Positions 8,597 to 16,200 of a stretch of 64,000 bases of DNA are shown piece after piece. Source of the stretch: Haloferula sp. BvORR071 (GTDB lineage Bacteria; Verrucomicrobiota; Verrucomicrobiia; Verrucomicrobiales; Akkermansiaceae). The position numbers and the translations under genes are program-made. Numbering within the stretch: position 1 is the first letter of the stretch; each line of letters starts with the position of its first letter. The notes beneath the pieces were generated by a model. The model was not told the origin of the DNA. It saw nothing but the letters and a program-made list of their open reading frames with translations, and did no database searches. Where the stretch lies: positions 186,001 through 250,000 of the forward strand of contig NZ_BATP01000039.1 in assembly GCF_000739615.1 (NCBI RefSeq), given 5' to 3'.

Positions 8597-8630
8597 AATC
8601 ACCAATCATCAATCTTTCAATCATCAATCG
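8597..8630. repeat. Word-like intergenic repeat (atcatcaatc type)
   Basis: The spacer between uricase and xdhC contains 'accaatcatcaatc' followed by 'tttcaatcatcaatc', a near-direct duplication of a 9-10 base word. It is AT-rich compared with its surroundings and codes for nothing obvious. It resembles in style the short repeats at 12313-12416, 18703-18731, 28068-28099 and 63864-63939. Confidence 0.55.
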
Positions 8631-8668
8631 AAGTGTTTTGAAGAAGGGGGCAGGCATTGGGTTATGCC

Positions 8669-9514
8669 CTATCGGGTGATGATGGCTTCGATCTCGCCGT
8701 GGGGTTCATCGGTCGGCAAGAGCACTGTCTTCTGTCCCGGGCGGCCCAGCTTGCTGAGATCAAGGTTGAGGAAGTGCACGTTTGGCATCTTGAGTTCGAT
8801 CCGCGAGATCGATGGCACGGAAGCCAGGGCCTGCTCGCCGATCTCATACAAAGTCCGCTGCACCGATGGGCTGTAGGTCGTGGCGAAGATGGTATGCGCC
8901 ACCGCCAGCACCGCGGCATCCGCAGCGCAGAAGTCCGCTGTTAGGTCCGCGAAAGTCCACTCCGCGTTCATGCGCGTGGCGAAGACCCGGTCATTCGTCG
9001 GCGGCAGGGTGGTCAGCTCGCAGACGTTATAATTTTCGAAGCCCGAGCCGGTGGTCTTCATCACCAGATGCCCGCGGATCCCGGAGGATAGCACCGGAGC
9101 CTGGCCGCGGGTGAAGTATCCGCGCGAATACCACTCACCATTCGCGGCATGCACGAAGGCATGTGGATGCGACTCGCCGACGATCTCCATCCGCGCCCAG
9201 CGCCGTTCGCGCAGCTCGACCTCCACGCCGGTTAGATGCGGATAATTCCCCAGAAAGTGCTCGCCGATCACCCTAGCGAAACTGGTCCGGCAGGTCTCCA
9301 GATGATCGTGGGCCAGGAAGTGGACCGTGTTCTTCACCGTGTCCGTCGGCACGATCGAGAGGTTGTCATCGCTCAGGTAGGAGCCGGCCAGATCGCCCTG
9401 CAGCAGGACATCGGCCTCCAGCTCGCAGACATCGTGGTGGGTGGCATCGTGCCGGATGACTTTCATCACCCGCACCCGGAACTTGCCGTAACGGTTGGAT
9501 TCGAGCGTTGCCAC
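8669..9514 (-). CDS. uaZ: Urate oxidase (uricase)
   Basis: Cofactor-free oxidation of urate to 5-hydroxyisourate. The 281-residue protein shows the hallmarks of the family: the N-terminal YGKFRVRVMKV strand, TDTVKNTVHFLAHDH (the conserved Thr and the KNTV/H region), the ESHPHAFVH strand, TTGSGFENY, LTTLPPTNDRVFATRM and the ending PNVHFLNLDLSKLG. Length fits the usual ~300 residues. It is divergent from uraD, with only 30 bases between the two start codons, so their promoters must overlap or lie inside the genes. Together with uraD it converts urate to allantoin; no separate hydroxyisourate hydrolase (pucM/hiuH) is seen in the window. Confidence 0.95.
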   Translation of the reverse strand: MATLESNRYGKFRVRVMKVIRHDATHHDVCELEADVLLQGDLAGSYLSDDNLSIVPTDTVKNTVHFLAHDHLETCRTSFARVIGEHFLGNYPHLTGVEVELRERRWARMEIVGESHPHAFVHAANGEWYSRGYFTRGQAPVLSSGIRGHLVMKTTGSGFENYNVCELTTLPPTNDRVFATRMNAEWTFADLTADFCAADAAVLAVAHTIFATTYSPSVQRTLYEIGEQALASVPSISRIELKMPNVHFLNLDLSKLGRPGQKTVLLPTDEPHGEIEAIITR

Positions 9515-9544
9515 GGGGAAGGACTGTTGGAAGATTTGCGATCG

Positions 9545-10060
9545 ATGGAAAGGTTATCGATCGGGGCGTTGAATGCGATGGAGAAAGAGGAATTCGTCGC
9601 CCATCTCGGCGGCATCTATGAGCACTCGGCCTGGGTGCCCGCGGCGATCTATCAGCAAGCGCCGTTCCAAGACACCGCGGCGCTGAACTCCGCCATGCGC
9701 ATGGCCGTGGAGACCGCGACCGATGAGGCGAAGCTGGCCCTGATCCGCGCCCACCCGGACCTGGCCGGGAAGCTGGCCCGCGCCGGAGCCCTGAGCGAAT
9801 CCTCCACCCGAGAGCAGTCGGGGCTCGGTCTCGACTGCCTTTCCGACGGCGAATACGAGCACTTCAGTGGCCTGAACGAGCGCTACAAGGAGCGCTTCGG
9901 CTTCCCCTTCGTGATCTGTGTCCGGCTCACCGACAAGCCGGGCATCCTGGCGGCCTTCGAGAGCCGCTTGGCGAATGGCCTGCCCGGGGAGATCGTGGAG
10001 GCGCTGCGCCAGATCCATCAAATCGCGCGGCTGCGCTTGAAGGATCTGGTGGGAGAGTAG
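9545..10060 (+). CDS. uraD: OHCU decarboxylase
   Basis: 2-oxo-4-hydroxy-4-carboxy-5-ureidoimidazoline decarboxylase converts the unstable product of urate oxidation to S-allantoin. The 171-residue protein begins MERLSIGALNAMEKEEF. It shows the family pattern of an all-helical fold with LIRAHPDLAGKLARAG (catalytic His in the HPDL motif), SSTREQSGLGLDCLS, NERYKERFGFPFVICVR and the C-terminal EALRQIHQIARLRLKDLVG. The frame is open upstream, but that stretch is antisense to uricase. ATG 9545 was chosen because the family pattern starts there; ATG 9578 is an alternative. It overlaps the convergent downstream gene by about 43 bases. Confidence 0.92.
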   Translation: MERLSIGALNAMEKEEFVAHLGGIYEHSAWVPAAIYQQAPFQDTAALNSAMRMAVETATDEAKLALIRAHPDLAGKLARAGALSESSTREQSGLGLDCLSDGEYEHFSGLNERYKERFGFPFVICVRLTDKPGILAAFESRLANGLPGEIVEALRQIHQIARLRLKDLVGE

Positions 10061-10584
10061 TCCGCAGCGTGGTGGCGGAGGTGGTCCCGCAAGCGGTGCA
10101 GCTTGCCGCGGGAGCTGAGGTTTTCCTCATCGCTGACCAGCTCCAGGCGCGCCACGAAGTCCGGTGAGGAGACTCTCGCTCCCAAGGCGCAGAAGTTCCG
10201 GAACTCGCGGCGGTTGCGGCCCCTCGCCACATTCCAGACGACATTTCGCAGGCGGACGCATTCGCGTTCACCGAGGGGTGCGGACTTCAGGATGCGGATC
10301 AGGCGTTCCTTCAGGTAGCCGGAGCCGAAGAACCACGGGTCCAGCTCCAGGAAGAGGATGGCTTCTTCCATGGCCTCCGGGTCACCGACGCGGAGCCGCT
10401 GGTGGAATTCCGGTAGCCAGAGCACGGCGGTGGCTGGCTGGTAGGCGTGCCACTCCTGGCAGGCGATTCTCCAATCCTTGAAGCCGGTATTTTCCCGGTG
10501 CCGCGACGCGTGGGTGTCATGCACCCGGCGATGCAGCTCGGTCATCTTCCTTTCGGTTTCCAAGATGATTTCGCGGGTCAACAT
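10018..10584 (-). CDS. Hypothetical protein, Arg/Glu-rich, helical
   Basis: Not recognised; 188 residues, soluble, no signal peptide. The sequence is rich in Arg, Glu, Leu and Trp and probably all-helical, for example KDWRIACQEWHAYQ, EFHQRLRVGDPEAMEEAIL and LERECVRLRNVVWNVARGRNR-like stretches. It has no cysteine pair or nucleotide-binding motif. It overlaps the end of uraD tail to tail by 43 bases. A near-perfect 22-base palindrome lies 65-86 bases upstream of its start and may be its operator. Confidence 0.65.
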   Translation of the reverse strand: MLTREIILETERKMTELHRRVHDTHASRHRENTGFKDWRIACQEWHAYQPATAVLWLPEFHQRLRVGDPEAMEEAILFLELDPWFFGSGYLKERLIRILKSAPLGERECVRLRNVVWNVARGRNRREFRNFCALGARVSSPDFVARLELVSDEENLSSRGKLHRLRDHLRHHAADYSPTRSFKRSRAI

Positions 10585-10891
10585 GCGGGGAAACAGATGG
10601 ATTCTCCGGGATTCCCAATCCTCCGCAATCGCGTACTTGATTCTCCCGCTGTAGGGGTATACCCTTACAGTTACTGTCCCTCCCCCTTATGAAACGCCGT
10701 ATTTGCCTCGCCTGGTTTGGTGACTTGGATACCCCTCCCCGCAGCCGATCCTCTGCCGCCCATCTTGGTCAGCAGGAACCGGCTACCACTCCCGCTGAAT
10801 CCCGCGTAGCCCAGCAGGGCAAAAAGGATCTGGCCGAGGGCAGGCGGTCGCGCATCCCGCGGCCGCGCTAAGCTGGGGAGGGTTCCTTGGC
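10585..10891. other. Intergenic spacer, mostly unexplained
   Basis: About 307 bases separate the Arg-rich hypothetical gene and the beta-CASP ribonuclease, both on the minus strand. The only clear signal is the palindrome at 10649-10670. Open frames here are short on both strands and look like chance. Confidence 0.5.
10649..10670. promoter_or_regulatory. 22-base palindrome, possible operator
   Basis: The halves CTGTAGGGGTA and TACCCTTACAG are reverse complements except for one position. A continuous, uninterrupted inverted repeat of this size suggests a binding site for a dimeric repressor. It lies upstream of the gene at 10018-10584 and downstream of no plus-strand gene, so that gene is the likely target. 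No regulator gene stands next to it. Confidence 0.45.
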
Positions 10892-12256
10892 TTAAATGAC
10901 GTAGTCCTTCCCGGGCTCCGGGACGATCGCCTCGGTCCCCGGCAGCTTCTCCTTGAGCTGGGCCACGAACCACGCGCTTGCCTTCGGGTCGCCGTGGACC
11001 AGGAAGGCCTTTTTCGGCTTCACCTTCAGGATGTATTCCAGCAGCGATTCGCGGGTGGCGTGGCCGCTGAAGTCGAAGATCTCCATCTCGCACTTGCGCG
11101 CGACGGGTGGGCGCGTGGGATCGAGGATGACCTTGTCTCCCTCCTTGCCCACGCGGATGTGGCCGGCGGGTGAGTCCGGATCCGCGTAGCCTACGAAGTG
11201 AATCGAGTTCTTCGGATTCTCCAGGAAGCCGGCTTGGGCGAATTGGTTCGAGACCGTGTTCTCGCTCATCATGCCGCTGGAGAGGCAGTAGATCGCGCCC
11301 TGCTGCAGGGGGATCGGGCCCTTGCGCTTCCGCGTGCCAGCCTCGAGGTCCATGTCTTCCAGGATGTGGAAGCTGTCGTCGCTGCGGCGGGTGCGGCCTT
11401 TGGCGAATTTGTCGTAGATCACCGTCATCTTGGTGCTCAGGCCGCCGATGAAGATCGGGGTCTTCCGCGGGACCAGGCCGCGCTTCTTGAAGCGGTGGAG
11501 CATCGTCAGGATCTCCTGGGTCTTGCCCATCGCGAAGACCGGGATCAGCACGCTGCCGCGGCGTTCCAAGGTGCGGGCGATCGCCTCGCCGAGGCGCTGC
11601 TCCTCATTCTGCCGGGTGTAGTCCGGCCGCCGCTGGCTGTCGCCGCGGGTGGTCTCGATGATCAGGGCATCCACATGCTCCTCCGGGAAGACCGCGCCCT
11701 TGATCAGGGTGGAGTCCTCGAAATTCACGTCCCCGGTGTACATCACCCGCTGGCCATTGCACTGCATGGTGATGCCGGTGGAACCGAGCACGTGGCCAGC
11801 ATCGTGGAAGGTCGCGCGGACATGGCCGGCGTCATCGAGATCGAAGGGTCGCTCGATCCCGCGGGTCTCGAAGTTCCGCTCCAGCTCGTCGATGTCGCGG
11901 TGGGTGAAGAGCGGGTATTCGGCGATCCCTAGCTCGACCCGCTTGGACTGCATCACGTTCACCGAGTTGTGGAGCATCGCCGTGGCCAGCTCCGCCGCGG
12001 CCGGGGAGAAGAAGGCCTTCGCTTGCGGCTGGCGGTTCAGCAGCACCGGCAGCGAGCCGATGTGGTCGAGGTGCGCGTGGGTCACCACCACCGAGTCCAC
12101 CGAGGCTTCCTCCAGCAGGTCGTAGCGCGGAATGCCTTCCAGGCCGTCGTGCTTCGGGTGGAGTCCGGCATCGAGGACGATCCGAGCCTTGCCGGTATCA
12201 AGGAGGTAGGAATTGGCGCCGATTTCGGCGTGGCGGCAGAGACTGCGGAAAACCAT
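10892..12256 (-). CDS. Beta-CASP metallo-beta-lactamase-fold ribonuclease (CPSF73/YSH1-like)
   Basis: A 454-residue protein with the metallo-beta-lactamase fold and beta-CASP insertion of RNA-processing nucleases. Metal ligands are seen in THAHLDHIG (His60, His62, Asp64, His65), in FHDAGHVLGS and in YTGDVNF. Beta-CASP features follow: LIPVFAMGKTQEIL, the SSGMMSEN loop, FDFSGHATRE and the C-terminal FLVHGDPKA histidine. Such enzymes cut or degrade RNA with zinc in the cytoplasm. The bacterial COG1236-type members are mostly uncharacterised. Start: ATG 12256, where the fold begins; the open frame upstream to 12388 has no family-like sequence. Confidence 0.88.
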   Translation of the reverse strand: MVFRSLCRHAEIGANSYLLDTGKARIVLDAGLHPKHDGLEGIPRYDLLEEASVDSVVVTHAHLDHIGSLPVLLNRQPQAKAFFSPAAAELATAMLHNSVNVMQSKRVELGIAEYPLFTHRDIDELERNFETRGIERPFDLDDAGHVRATFHDAGHVLGSTGITMQCNGQRVMYTGDVNFEDSTLIKGAVFPEEHVDALIIETTRGDSQRRPDYTRQNEEQRLGEAIARTLERRGSVLIPVFAMGKTQEILTMLHRFKKRGLVPRKTPIFIGGLSTKMTVIYDKFAKGRTRRSDDSFHILEDMDLEAGTRKRKGPIPLQQGAIYCLSSGMMSENTVSNQFAQAGFLENPKNSIHFVGYADPDSPAGHIRVGKEGDKVILDPTRPPVARKCEMEIFDFSGHATRESLLEYILKVKPKKAFLVHGDPKASAWFVAQLKEKLPGTEAIVPEPGKDYVI

Positions 12257-12312
12257 GTGCAAATTAGAGATACAAACGTGTAGCCCGGCCGACCATGGGG
12301 GAGGGGAGGGAA

Positions 12313-12416
12313 ATGTCGAATGCCGAATTCGCGGGGGGTGAAGAGCCGTGGTCGCGCGGAGGAAAGCAATTGGGCAAACCTCGAACATCGATCGCCCAAC
12401 ATCGAAGGTCGAAGTG
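12313..12416. repeat. Word-like intergenic repeats (tcgaacatcg type)
   Basis: The spacer upstream of the ribonuclease gene contains 'atgtcgaatgccgaattcg' and, 50 bases on, 'tcgaacatcgatcgcccaac' then 'atcgaaggtcgaag'. These are repeats of a loose word ATCGAAxxTCGAA. The same word fills the rpsE-rplO spacer at 28068-28099. No coding capacity is evident. Confidence 0.5.
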
Positions 12417-12434
12417 GCAAAGGACCCGCGGCGG

Positions 12435-12727
12435 CTACTCCCCCTCCTTCTTCGCCCGCGGCGTGTCGCTCCCGACGACCGGCTTCATCCACTCCGGCCA
12501 TGCAGATTTCTCCGCGGCGGCCTGCCATTCGGCGCGGTTGGGCGTGTGGTCCGCCGCGACGTGGCGGAAGGCACACGGCACCCTGGCAGGGGGGCTTGCC
12601 CTTTCCATCGGGGTAGCCGATCAGCAGCAACCGCGGCTGGGAGATCGCGGCGTGGTGGGCTAGGGCGCGACCTCCTTTCATCGACAAGGTGGTATAGCGG
12701 GCGATCCGCGGGCACGATGAAGCCCAA
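12435..12727 (-). pseudogene. Decayed gene fragment with at least one frameshift
   Basis: On the minus strand, two frames read as convincing protein but only if joined. The first has ARYTTLSMKGGRALAHHAAI and continues with a PRLLLIGYPDGKGKPPC segment. A shift after that Cys-rich point leads into CAFRHVAADHTPNRAEWQAA, continuing to a C-terminus that ends in PRAKKEGE and a TAG at 12435-12437. The first frame opens directly after, and in frame with, the stop of the peroxiredoxin gene. No intact start is visible, so this looks like a remnant of a gene of unknown function. A sequencing frameshift is also possible. Confidence 0.45.
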
Positions 12728-12747
12728 GCTGATGGCGGGCGCCCTGC

Positions 12748-13260
12748 TTAGCCCTCCTTCTCCAGCTCCTTCAGTACATCGGCCGCCTGCTGGTCGGTGG
12801 AGGCTTCGAGGTCCTTCCAGACGAGCTTGCCGTCCTTGAAGAGGAAGGCCTGGCGCTTGGCTTTGCCGCTGTCGTGCGGGACGCCGAAGGCATCGAGGAC
12901 CTTGGTGTCAGGATCGGCGAGCAGGGTGAAAGGCAGCTTGTACTTCTCCTTGAAGGCCTTCTGGTCCGCCGCGCCGTCCACGCTCACGCCGAAGACGGTC
13001 ACCTTCTTGTCGGTGAGCTGGGCGTAGGAATCGCGGAGCGAGCAGGCCTGCTTGGTGCAGCCGGGGGTATCGGCCTTCGGGTAGAAATAGACGAGTGTGT
13101 AGCCCTTGGCGCCGGCTTCGGCGAGCTTCACTTCCTTGCCGTCCTGATCCTTCGCCGTGATGGCGGGGAGGGCGGCTCCGGCTTCGAGGGGGGCGGCAGA
13201 TGCAGACATGGCAGTGGTAGAGAGAATGATGGCAGCGACAGGGCGGAGGTAGGAGTGCAT
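12748..13260 (-). CDS. Secreted peroxiredoxin, AhpC/TSA (Bcp-like)
   Basis: A thiol peroxidase of 170 residues that reduces peroxides using a reactive Cys. An N-terminal signal peptide (LRPVAAIILSTTAMSASAA) points to the periplasm. The peroxiredoxin domain has the active-site motif DTPGCTKQAC, with the peroxidatic Cys in PGCT and a second Cys five residues on, as in 1-Cys/2-Cys Bcp enzymes. It also has VFGVSVDGAADQKAF, PFTLLADPD and QAFLFKDGKLVWKD. Export sets it apart from the usual cytoplasmic Bcp. It is followed at once by the decayed fragment on the same strand. Confidence 0.92.
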   Translation of the reverse strand: MHSYLRPVAAIILSTTAMSASAAPLEAGAALPAITAKDQDGKEVKLAEAGAKGYTLVYFYPKADTPGCTKQACSLRDSYAQLTDKKVTVFGVSVDGAADQKAFKEKYKLPFTLLADPDTKVLDAFGVPHDSGKAKRQAFLFKDGKLVWKDLEASTDQQAADVLKELEKEG

Positions 13261-13383
13261 GGTGGCTGGAGGGTGGCACCGGAAAACGTGGGTGCAAGCG
13301 GACGATTTTTCAATGGACAGACGGGCCAGCGGGCGCTACTGCCTTCGCCCCGCCCGCAAGGGTGGACCGAACAATTTGGTAAC

Positions 13384-13458
<75 letters not shown>

Positions 13459-13674
13459 AATGTTTTCCGGAGGAGGGCCTGAGGCCGAGGTTTGAGGGCG
13501 GAGATTTTCCGCGCCGCTGCGAGTGGAAACTGGCCGATCGTAATCCCGAGGGAGGGATGCGGATTGAATGGACTTTGCTTCCGCTCCGCGATATCGCCGC
13601 CGACGCTCGTAAAAGAGGCCCTGCGTGGGGCCGGTGCGGGCAATCCATCAACCGCGAATCAGATCCTACTTATC

Positions 13675-14670
13675 ATGGACTCACTCGTGAAATCGCTCGG
13701 TGCGCTCGTCACACCGGAGGTCGCCGGCAAGCTGGCGAAGTTCCTCGGCATTGATGCCGGGTTGGTCGACAAGGCAGTGAAGATCCTCAGTGCCCTGGCC
13801 GTCGGAAGCATGGCGCGCAAAGCCTCCACCCCCGAGGGGGCTGCGGCGGCCTTCCAAGGCCTGCCACAAAAGGAAGACCCGGGACTGCTGTCCTCGATGA
13901 TGTCCGCCTTCAAGGGCGAGATCCCCGATCAAACGGCAGCCGACAAGATGCAGTCGATGTTCGGTGGCGGCGCGAATTCGATGATCTCGGCGCTGGGCAA
14001 GAAGCTCGGCTTCGACCTGGCACCCTTGGCCGGGCTGATCGCCCCCATGGTCAGCCAGCACTTGGGCAAAGCCGCCAAGGAGCAAGGCATGGATGCGGGC
14101 GGCTTCGCCAAGATGCTCCAGCAAGGCAGTGACGAGTTCCACAAGGACCCCGCCAATGCCGAGGTCGCCGGATTCGCCCGCGAGGCCATGGCGGTGGGCG
14201 ACGGGGCGGAGGCGCTCCGCTCGCGCTTCACCCCGCATGAGCTCGAAGAAGTCCACATCGCGCCGATGGCTGCTTACTGCCTGGTGGCCAAGGCCTCGCC
14301 CTCCGGCATCAAGGGCTCGATGGACGAAATGAATGCCGCCCACAAGGTCAGCGTCGAGCTGCTCAAGGACGTGGCCCCGATCTCCCTGCTGGGGACCGTC
14401 TTCGGCGGCGGCCTGACTTCCGAGGAAGTAGCGGAGCTGAAACGGGAGGTCGAAGCCGAGGAGCGCCTGGTGGAAACCATCCGCGCCGGCACCGCGGTGG
14501 TGAAGTCGAAGGCCCCCGGGGAGGTGGAAACCTTCCGCCGCTTGGTTAATGACGTCGCCCGTAATGTGGCTGAAGCCAGCAAGGAAGGCGGCTTCCTTGG
14601 CTTCGGCGGGCGGAAGGTGAGCGATAAGGAAAAGGTGGCCATGGAGCGGGTCGCCGCAGCGCTGGCCTGA
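13675..14670 (+). CDS. DUF937-like protein
   Basis: A soluble protein of 331 residues. The first ~200 residues resemble DUF937 proteins: repeated helical Gly/Ala/Met-rich stretches such as AFKGEIPDQTAADKMQSMFG, LAPLAGLIAPMVSQHLGKAA and GMDAGGFAKMLQQG. The second half is charged and probably helical, ending with a glycine-rich EGGFLGFGGRK segment and a helical tail. No enzymatic motif is visible. ATG 13675 was chosen; the open frame upstream crosses the tRNA-adjacent spacer and has no similar composition. A perfect 12-base-pair hairpin follows the stop and probably terminates the transcript. Confidence 0.65.
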   Translation: MDSLVKSLGALVTPEVAGKLAKFLGIDAGLVDKAVKILSALAVGSMARKASTPEGAAAAFQGLPQKEDPGLLSSMMSAFKGEIPDQTAADKMQSMFGGGANSMISALGKKLGFDLAPLAGLIAPMVSQHLGKAAKEQGMDAGGFAKMLQQGSDEFHKDPANAEVAGFAREAMAVGDGAEALRSRFTPHELEEVHIAPMAAYCLVAKASPSGIKGSMDEMNAAHKVSVELLKDVAPISLLGTVFGGGLTSEEVAELKREVEAEERLVETIRAGTAVVKSKAPGEVETFRRLVNDVARNVAEASKEGGFLGFGGRKVSDKEKVAMERVAAALA

Positions 14671-14686
14671 GCTTTGCCATGCAGCT

Positions 14687-14720
14687 TCACACGGGTGGAT
14701 TTCCCCCGCCACCCGTGTGA
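14687..14720. terminator. Hairpin with 12-bp perfect stem
   Basis: Arms TCACACGGGTGG (14687-14698) and CCACCCGTGTGA (14709-14720) surround a 10-base loop. It lies 17 bases after the DUF937-like stop. It is followed only by TTTGAAG, so it is a weakly canonical intrinsic terminator. The left arm also contains the stop codon of the minus-strand remnant. Confidence 0.6.
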
Positions 14721-14881
14721 TTTGAAGAATTGTAGGTGGCGCGGCTCCCCAAGATCCCGCATTCCACCTTCTGGGAGTCGAAAGTGGTGATTTCAGGGAT
14801 CGACCCTTCGCGCCGGATCTCCTGCCAATAATTCACGCTTTCGCCGTCTTCCGAATCGATCGGCCACGGGCCTCGAGCTCC
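14687..14881 (-). pseudogene. C-terminal remnant of an unknown gene
   Basis: One minus-strand frame reads as protein-like sequence of about 64 codons with no start codon: GPWPIDSEDGESVNYWQEIR, continuing with SIPEITTFDSQKVECGILGS, then RATYNSSNHTGG and a TGA inside the hairpin. A TGA at 14882-14884 closes the frame upstream. The codon choice looks like that of real genes here, so I read it as the decayed end of a gene of unknown function. Confidence 0.35.
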
Positions 14882-15034
14882 TCAGGGGAGGGCGACTTCG
14901 AAAAGCTTCGCGACGGGATTAACCGAAATTCGGTTCATTATCAAAGTCTTGTGTAAATTCGAGAACACTGGAACTCTTTAAAAATTCAGCTTACTTAAGC
15001 AAAATCCGGAGTAAAATTTTTCTCGAAATAGGTC

Positions 15035-15062
15035 TTGCCAGCATGGTCGCGATGCCTAGATT
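15035..15062 (+). promoter_or_regulatory. Promoter of the str-S10-spc superoperon
   Basis: TTGCCA (15035-15040) and TAGATT (15057-15062) are separated by 16 bases, close to a housekeeping sigma consensus. An AT-rich stretch lies directly upstream (about 14930-15030), as in strong ribosomal promoters. Transcription would start near 15069, leaving a leader of roughly 165 bases before rpsL. That leader contains a GCGAG/CTCGC inverted repeat near 15166-15187. Confidence 0.65.
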
Positions 15063-15235
15063 CGCCGCCCCACATCGCCACCCGCTACCGGCATTCAACA
15101 TACAGCCACGCGGGCGGCTTCATTCTCCAAACACTATCGGGTGCAGCTCCGGATAACAGGCTCCTGCGAGGGATTTATCGCTCGCTTCCTGCCCGGTACT
15201 GCCCTTGAGCGAAAACCGAACCACGCAGGAATCCA

Positions 15236-15649
15236 ATGCCGACCATCAATCAGCTCGTCCGTAAAGGACGGCAGACTCCGACCGAGAAGTCGAAGTCTCC
15301 GGCGATGACCAATTGCCCGCAACGCCGCGGCGTCTGCCTTCAGGTCATGACCCGCACGCCGAAGAAGCCGAACTCGGCTCTCCGGAAAGTGGCGAAGGTC
15401 CGCCTTACCAACGGTTACGAAGTCATCGCCTACATCGGTGGTGAAGGCCACAACCTCCAGGAGCACTCCATCGTGCTCGTCCGCGGCGGTCGTGTGAAAG
15501 ACCTTCCGGGTGTGCGCTACCACATCGTCCGTGGTTCGCTCGATACCCTCGGCGTCGACAAGCGTCGCCAGAGCCGTTCGAAGTACGGTGCCAAGCGTCC
15601 GAAGCCGGGCCAGGCCGCTGCTCCTGCCAAGGGTGGCAAGAAGAAGTAA
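15236..15649 (+). CDS. rpsL: 30S ribosomal protein S12
   Basis: S12 lies in the decoding centre and affects accuracy. The 137-residue protein has the expected [12 protein letters not shown] start, the [18 protein letters not shown] loop with the lysines that change in streptomycin resistance (wild-type here, Lys43), and the [17 protein letters not shown] loop. The C-terminus carries an extra Ala/Lys/Gly tail (about residues 123-137). First gene of the operon; it has an AGGA stretch seven bases before the ATG, unlike most genes that follow. Confidence 0.98.
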   Translation: MPTINQLVRKGRQTPTEKSKSPAMTNCPQRRGVCLQVMTRTPKKPNSALRKVAKVRLTNGYEVIAYIGGEGHNLQEHSIVLVRGGRVKDLPGVRYHIVRGSLDTLGVDKRRQSRSKYGAKRPKPGQAAAPAKGGKKK

Positions 15650-15692
15650 GCCGCGCCGCTTAGCTTAGCCTCACTCTAATCCATTTCGACCA

Positions 15693-16166
15693 ATGTCACG
15701 CCGCAAGCGCACTTTCCACAAGCCCGACCGCCGGGACTCCCGCTACGACAGCTCCCTCGTGGGTCACCTGATTTCCAAGGTGATGCAGGATGGCAAGCGG
15801 TCCCTCGCGGAACGCATCGTCTACGCCGCCATCGATAAGGCGAGCGAAGGCGTCGATACCGTTGACCCTCTTGAAGTCGTCACCCGCGCGATCGAGAACG
15901 CCAAGCCGCGCGTGGAAGTGAAGAGCCGCCGTGTCGGTGGTGCCACTTACCAGGTGCCGCTTGAAGTTAACCCGGATCGTTCCGAGTCCCTCGCCCTGCG
16001 CTGGATCGTCGGTTATGCCCGCGGTCGCAAAGGCACTCCGATGCACGTGGCTCTGGCCAACGAGCTGAAGGACGCCGCCAACAACCAAGGCTCGTCCGTC
16101 CGCAAGCGCGACGACGTGCACAAGATGGCCCAGGCCAACCGCGCCTTCGCCCACTTCCGCTGGTAA
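15693..16166 (+). CDS. rpsG: 30S ribosomal protein S7
   Basis: S7 binds the 3' major domain of 16S rRNA at the exit site. The 157 residues match the usual length, with MSRRKRTFHKPDRRDSRYDS, the VGGATYQVPLEVNPDRSESL loop and the C-terminal NQGSSVRKRDDVHKMAQANR helix. The gene starts 43 bases after rpsL without a visible Shine-Dalgarno sequence. Confidence 0.98.
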   Translation: MSRRKRTFHKPDRRDSRYDSSLVGHLISKVMQDGKRSLAERIVYAAIDKASEGVDTVDPLEVVTRAIENAKPRVEVKSRRVGGATYQVPLEVNPDRSESLALRWIVGYARGRKGTPMHVALANELKDAANNQGSSVRKRDDVHKMAQANRAFAHFRW

Positions 16167-16200
16167 ATCGTTCAAAGGGGACTTCATTCCCCATCCCGCC

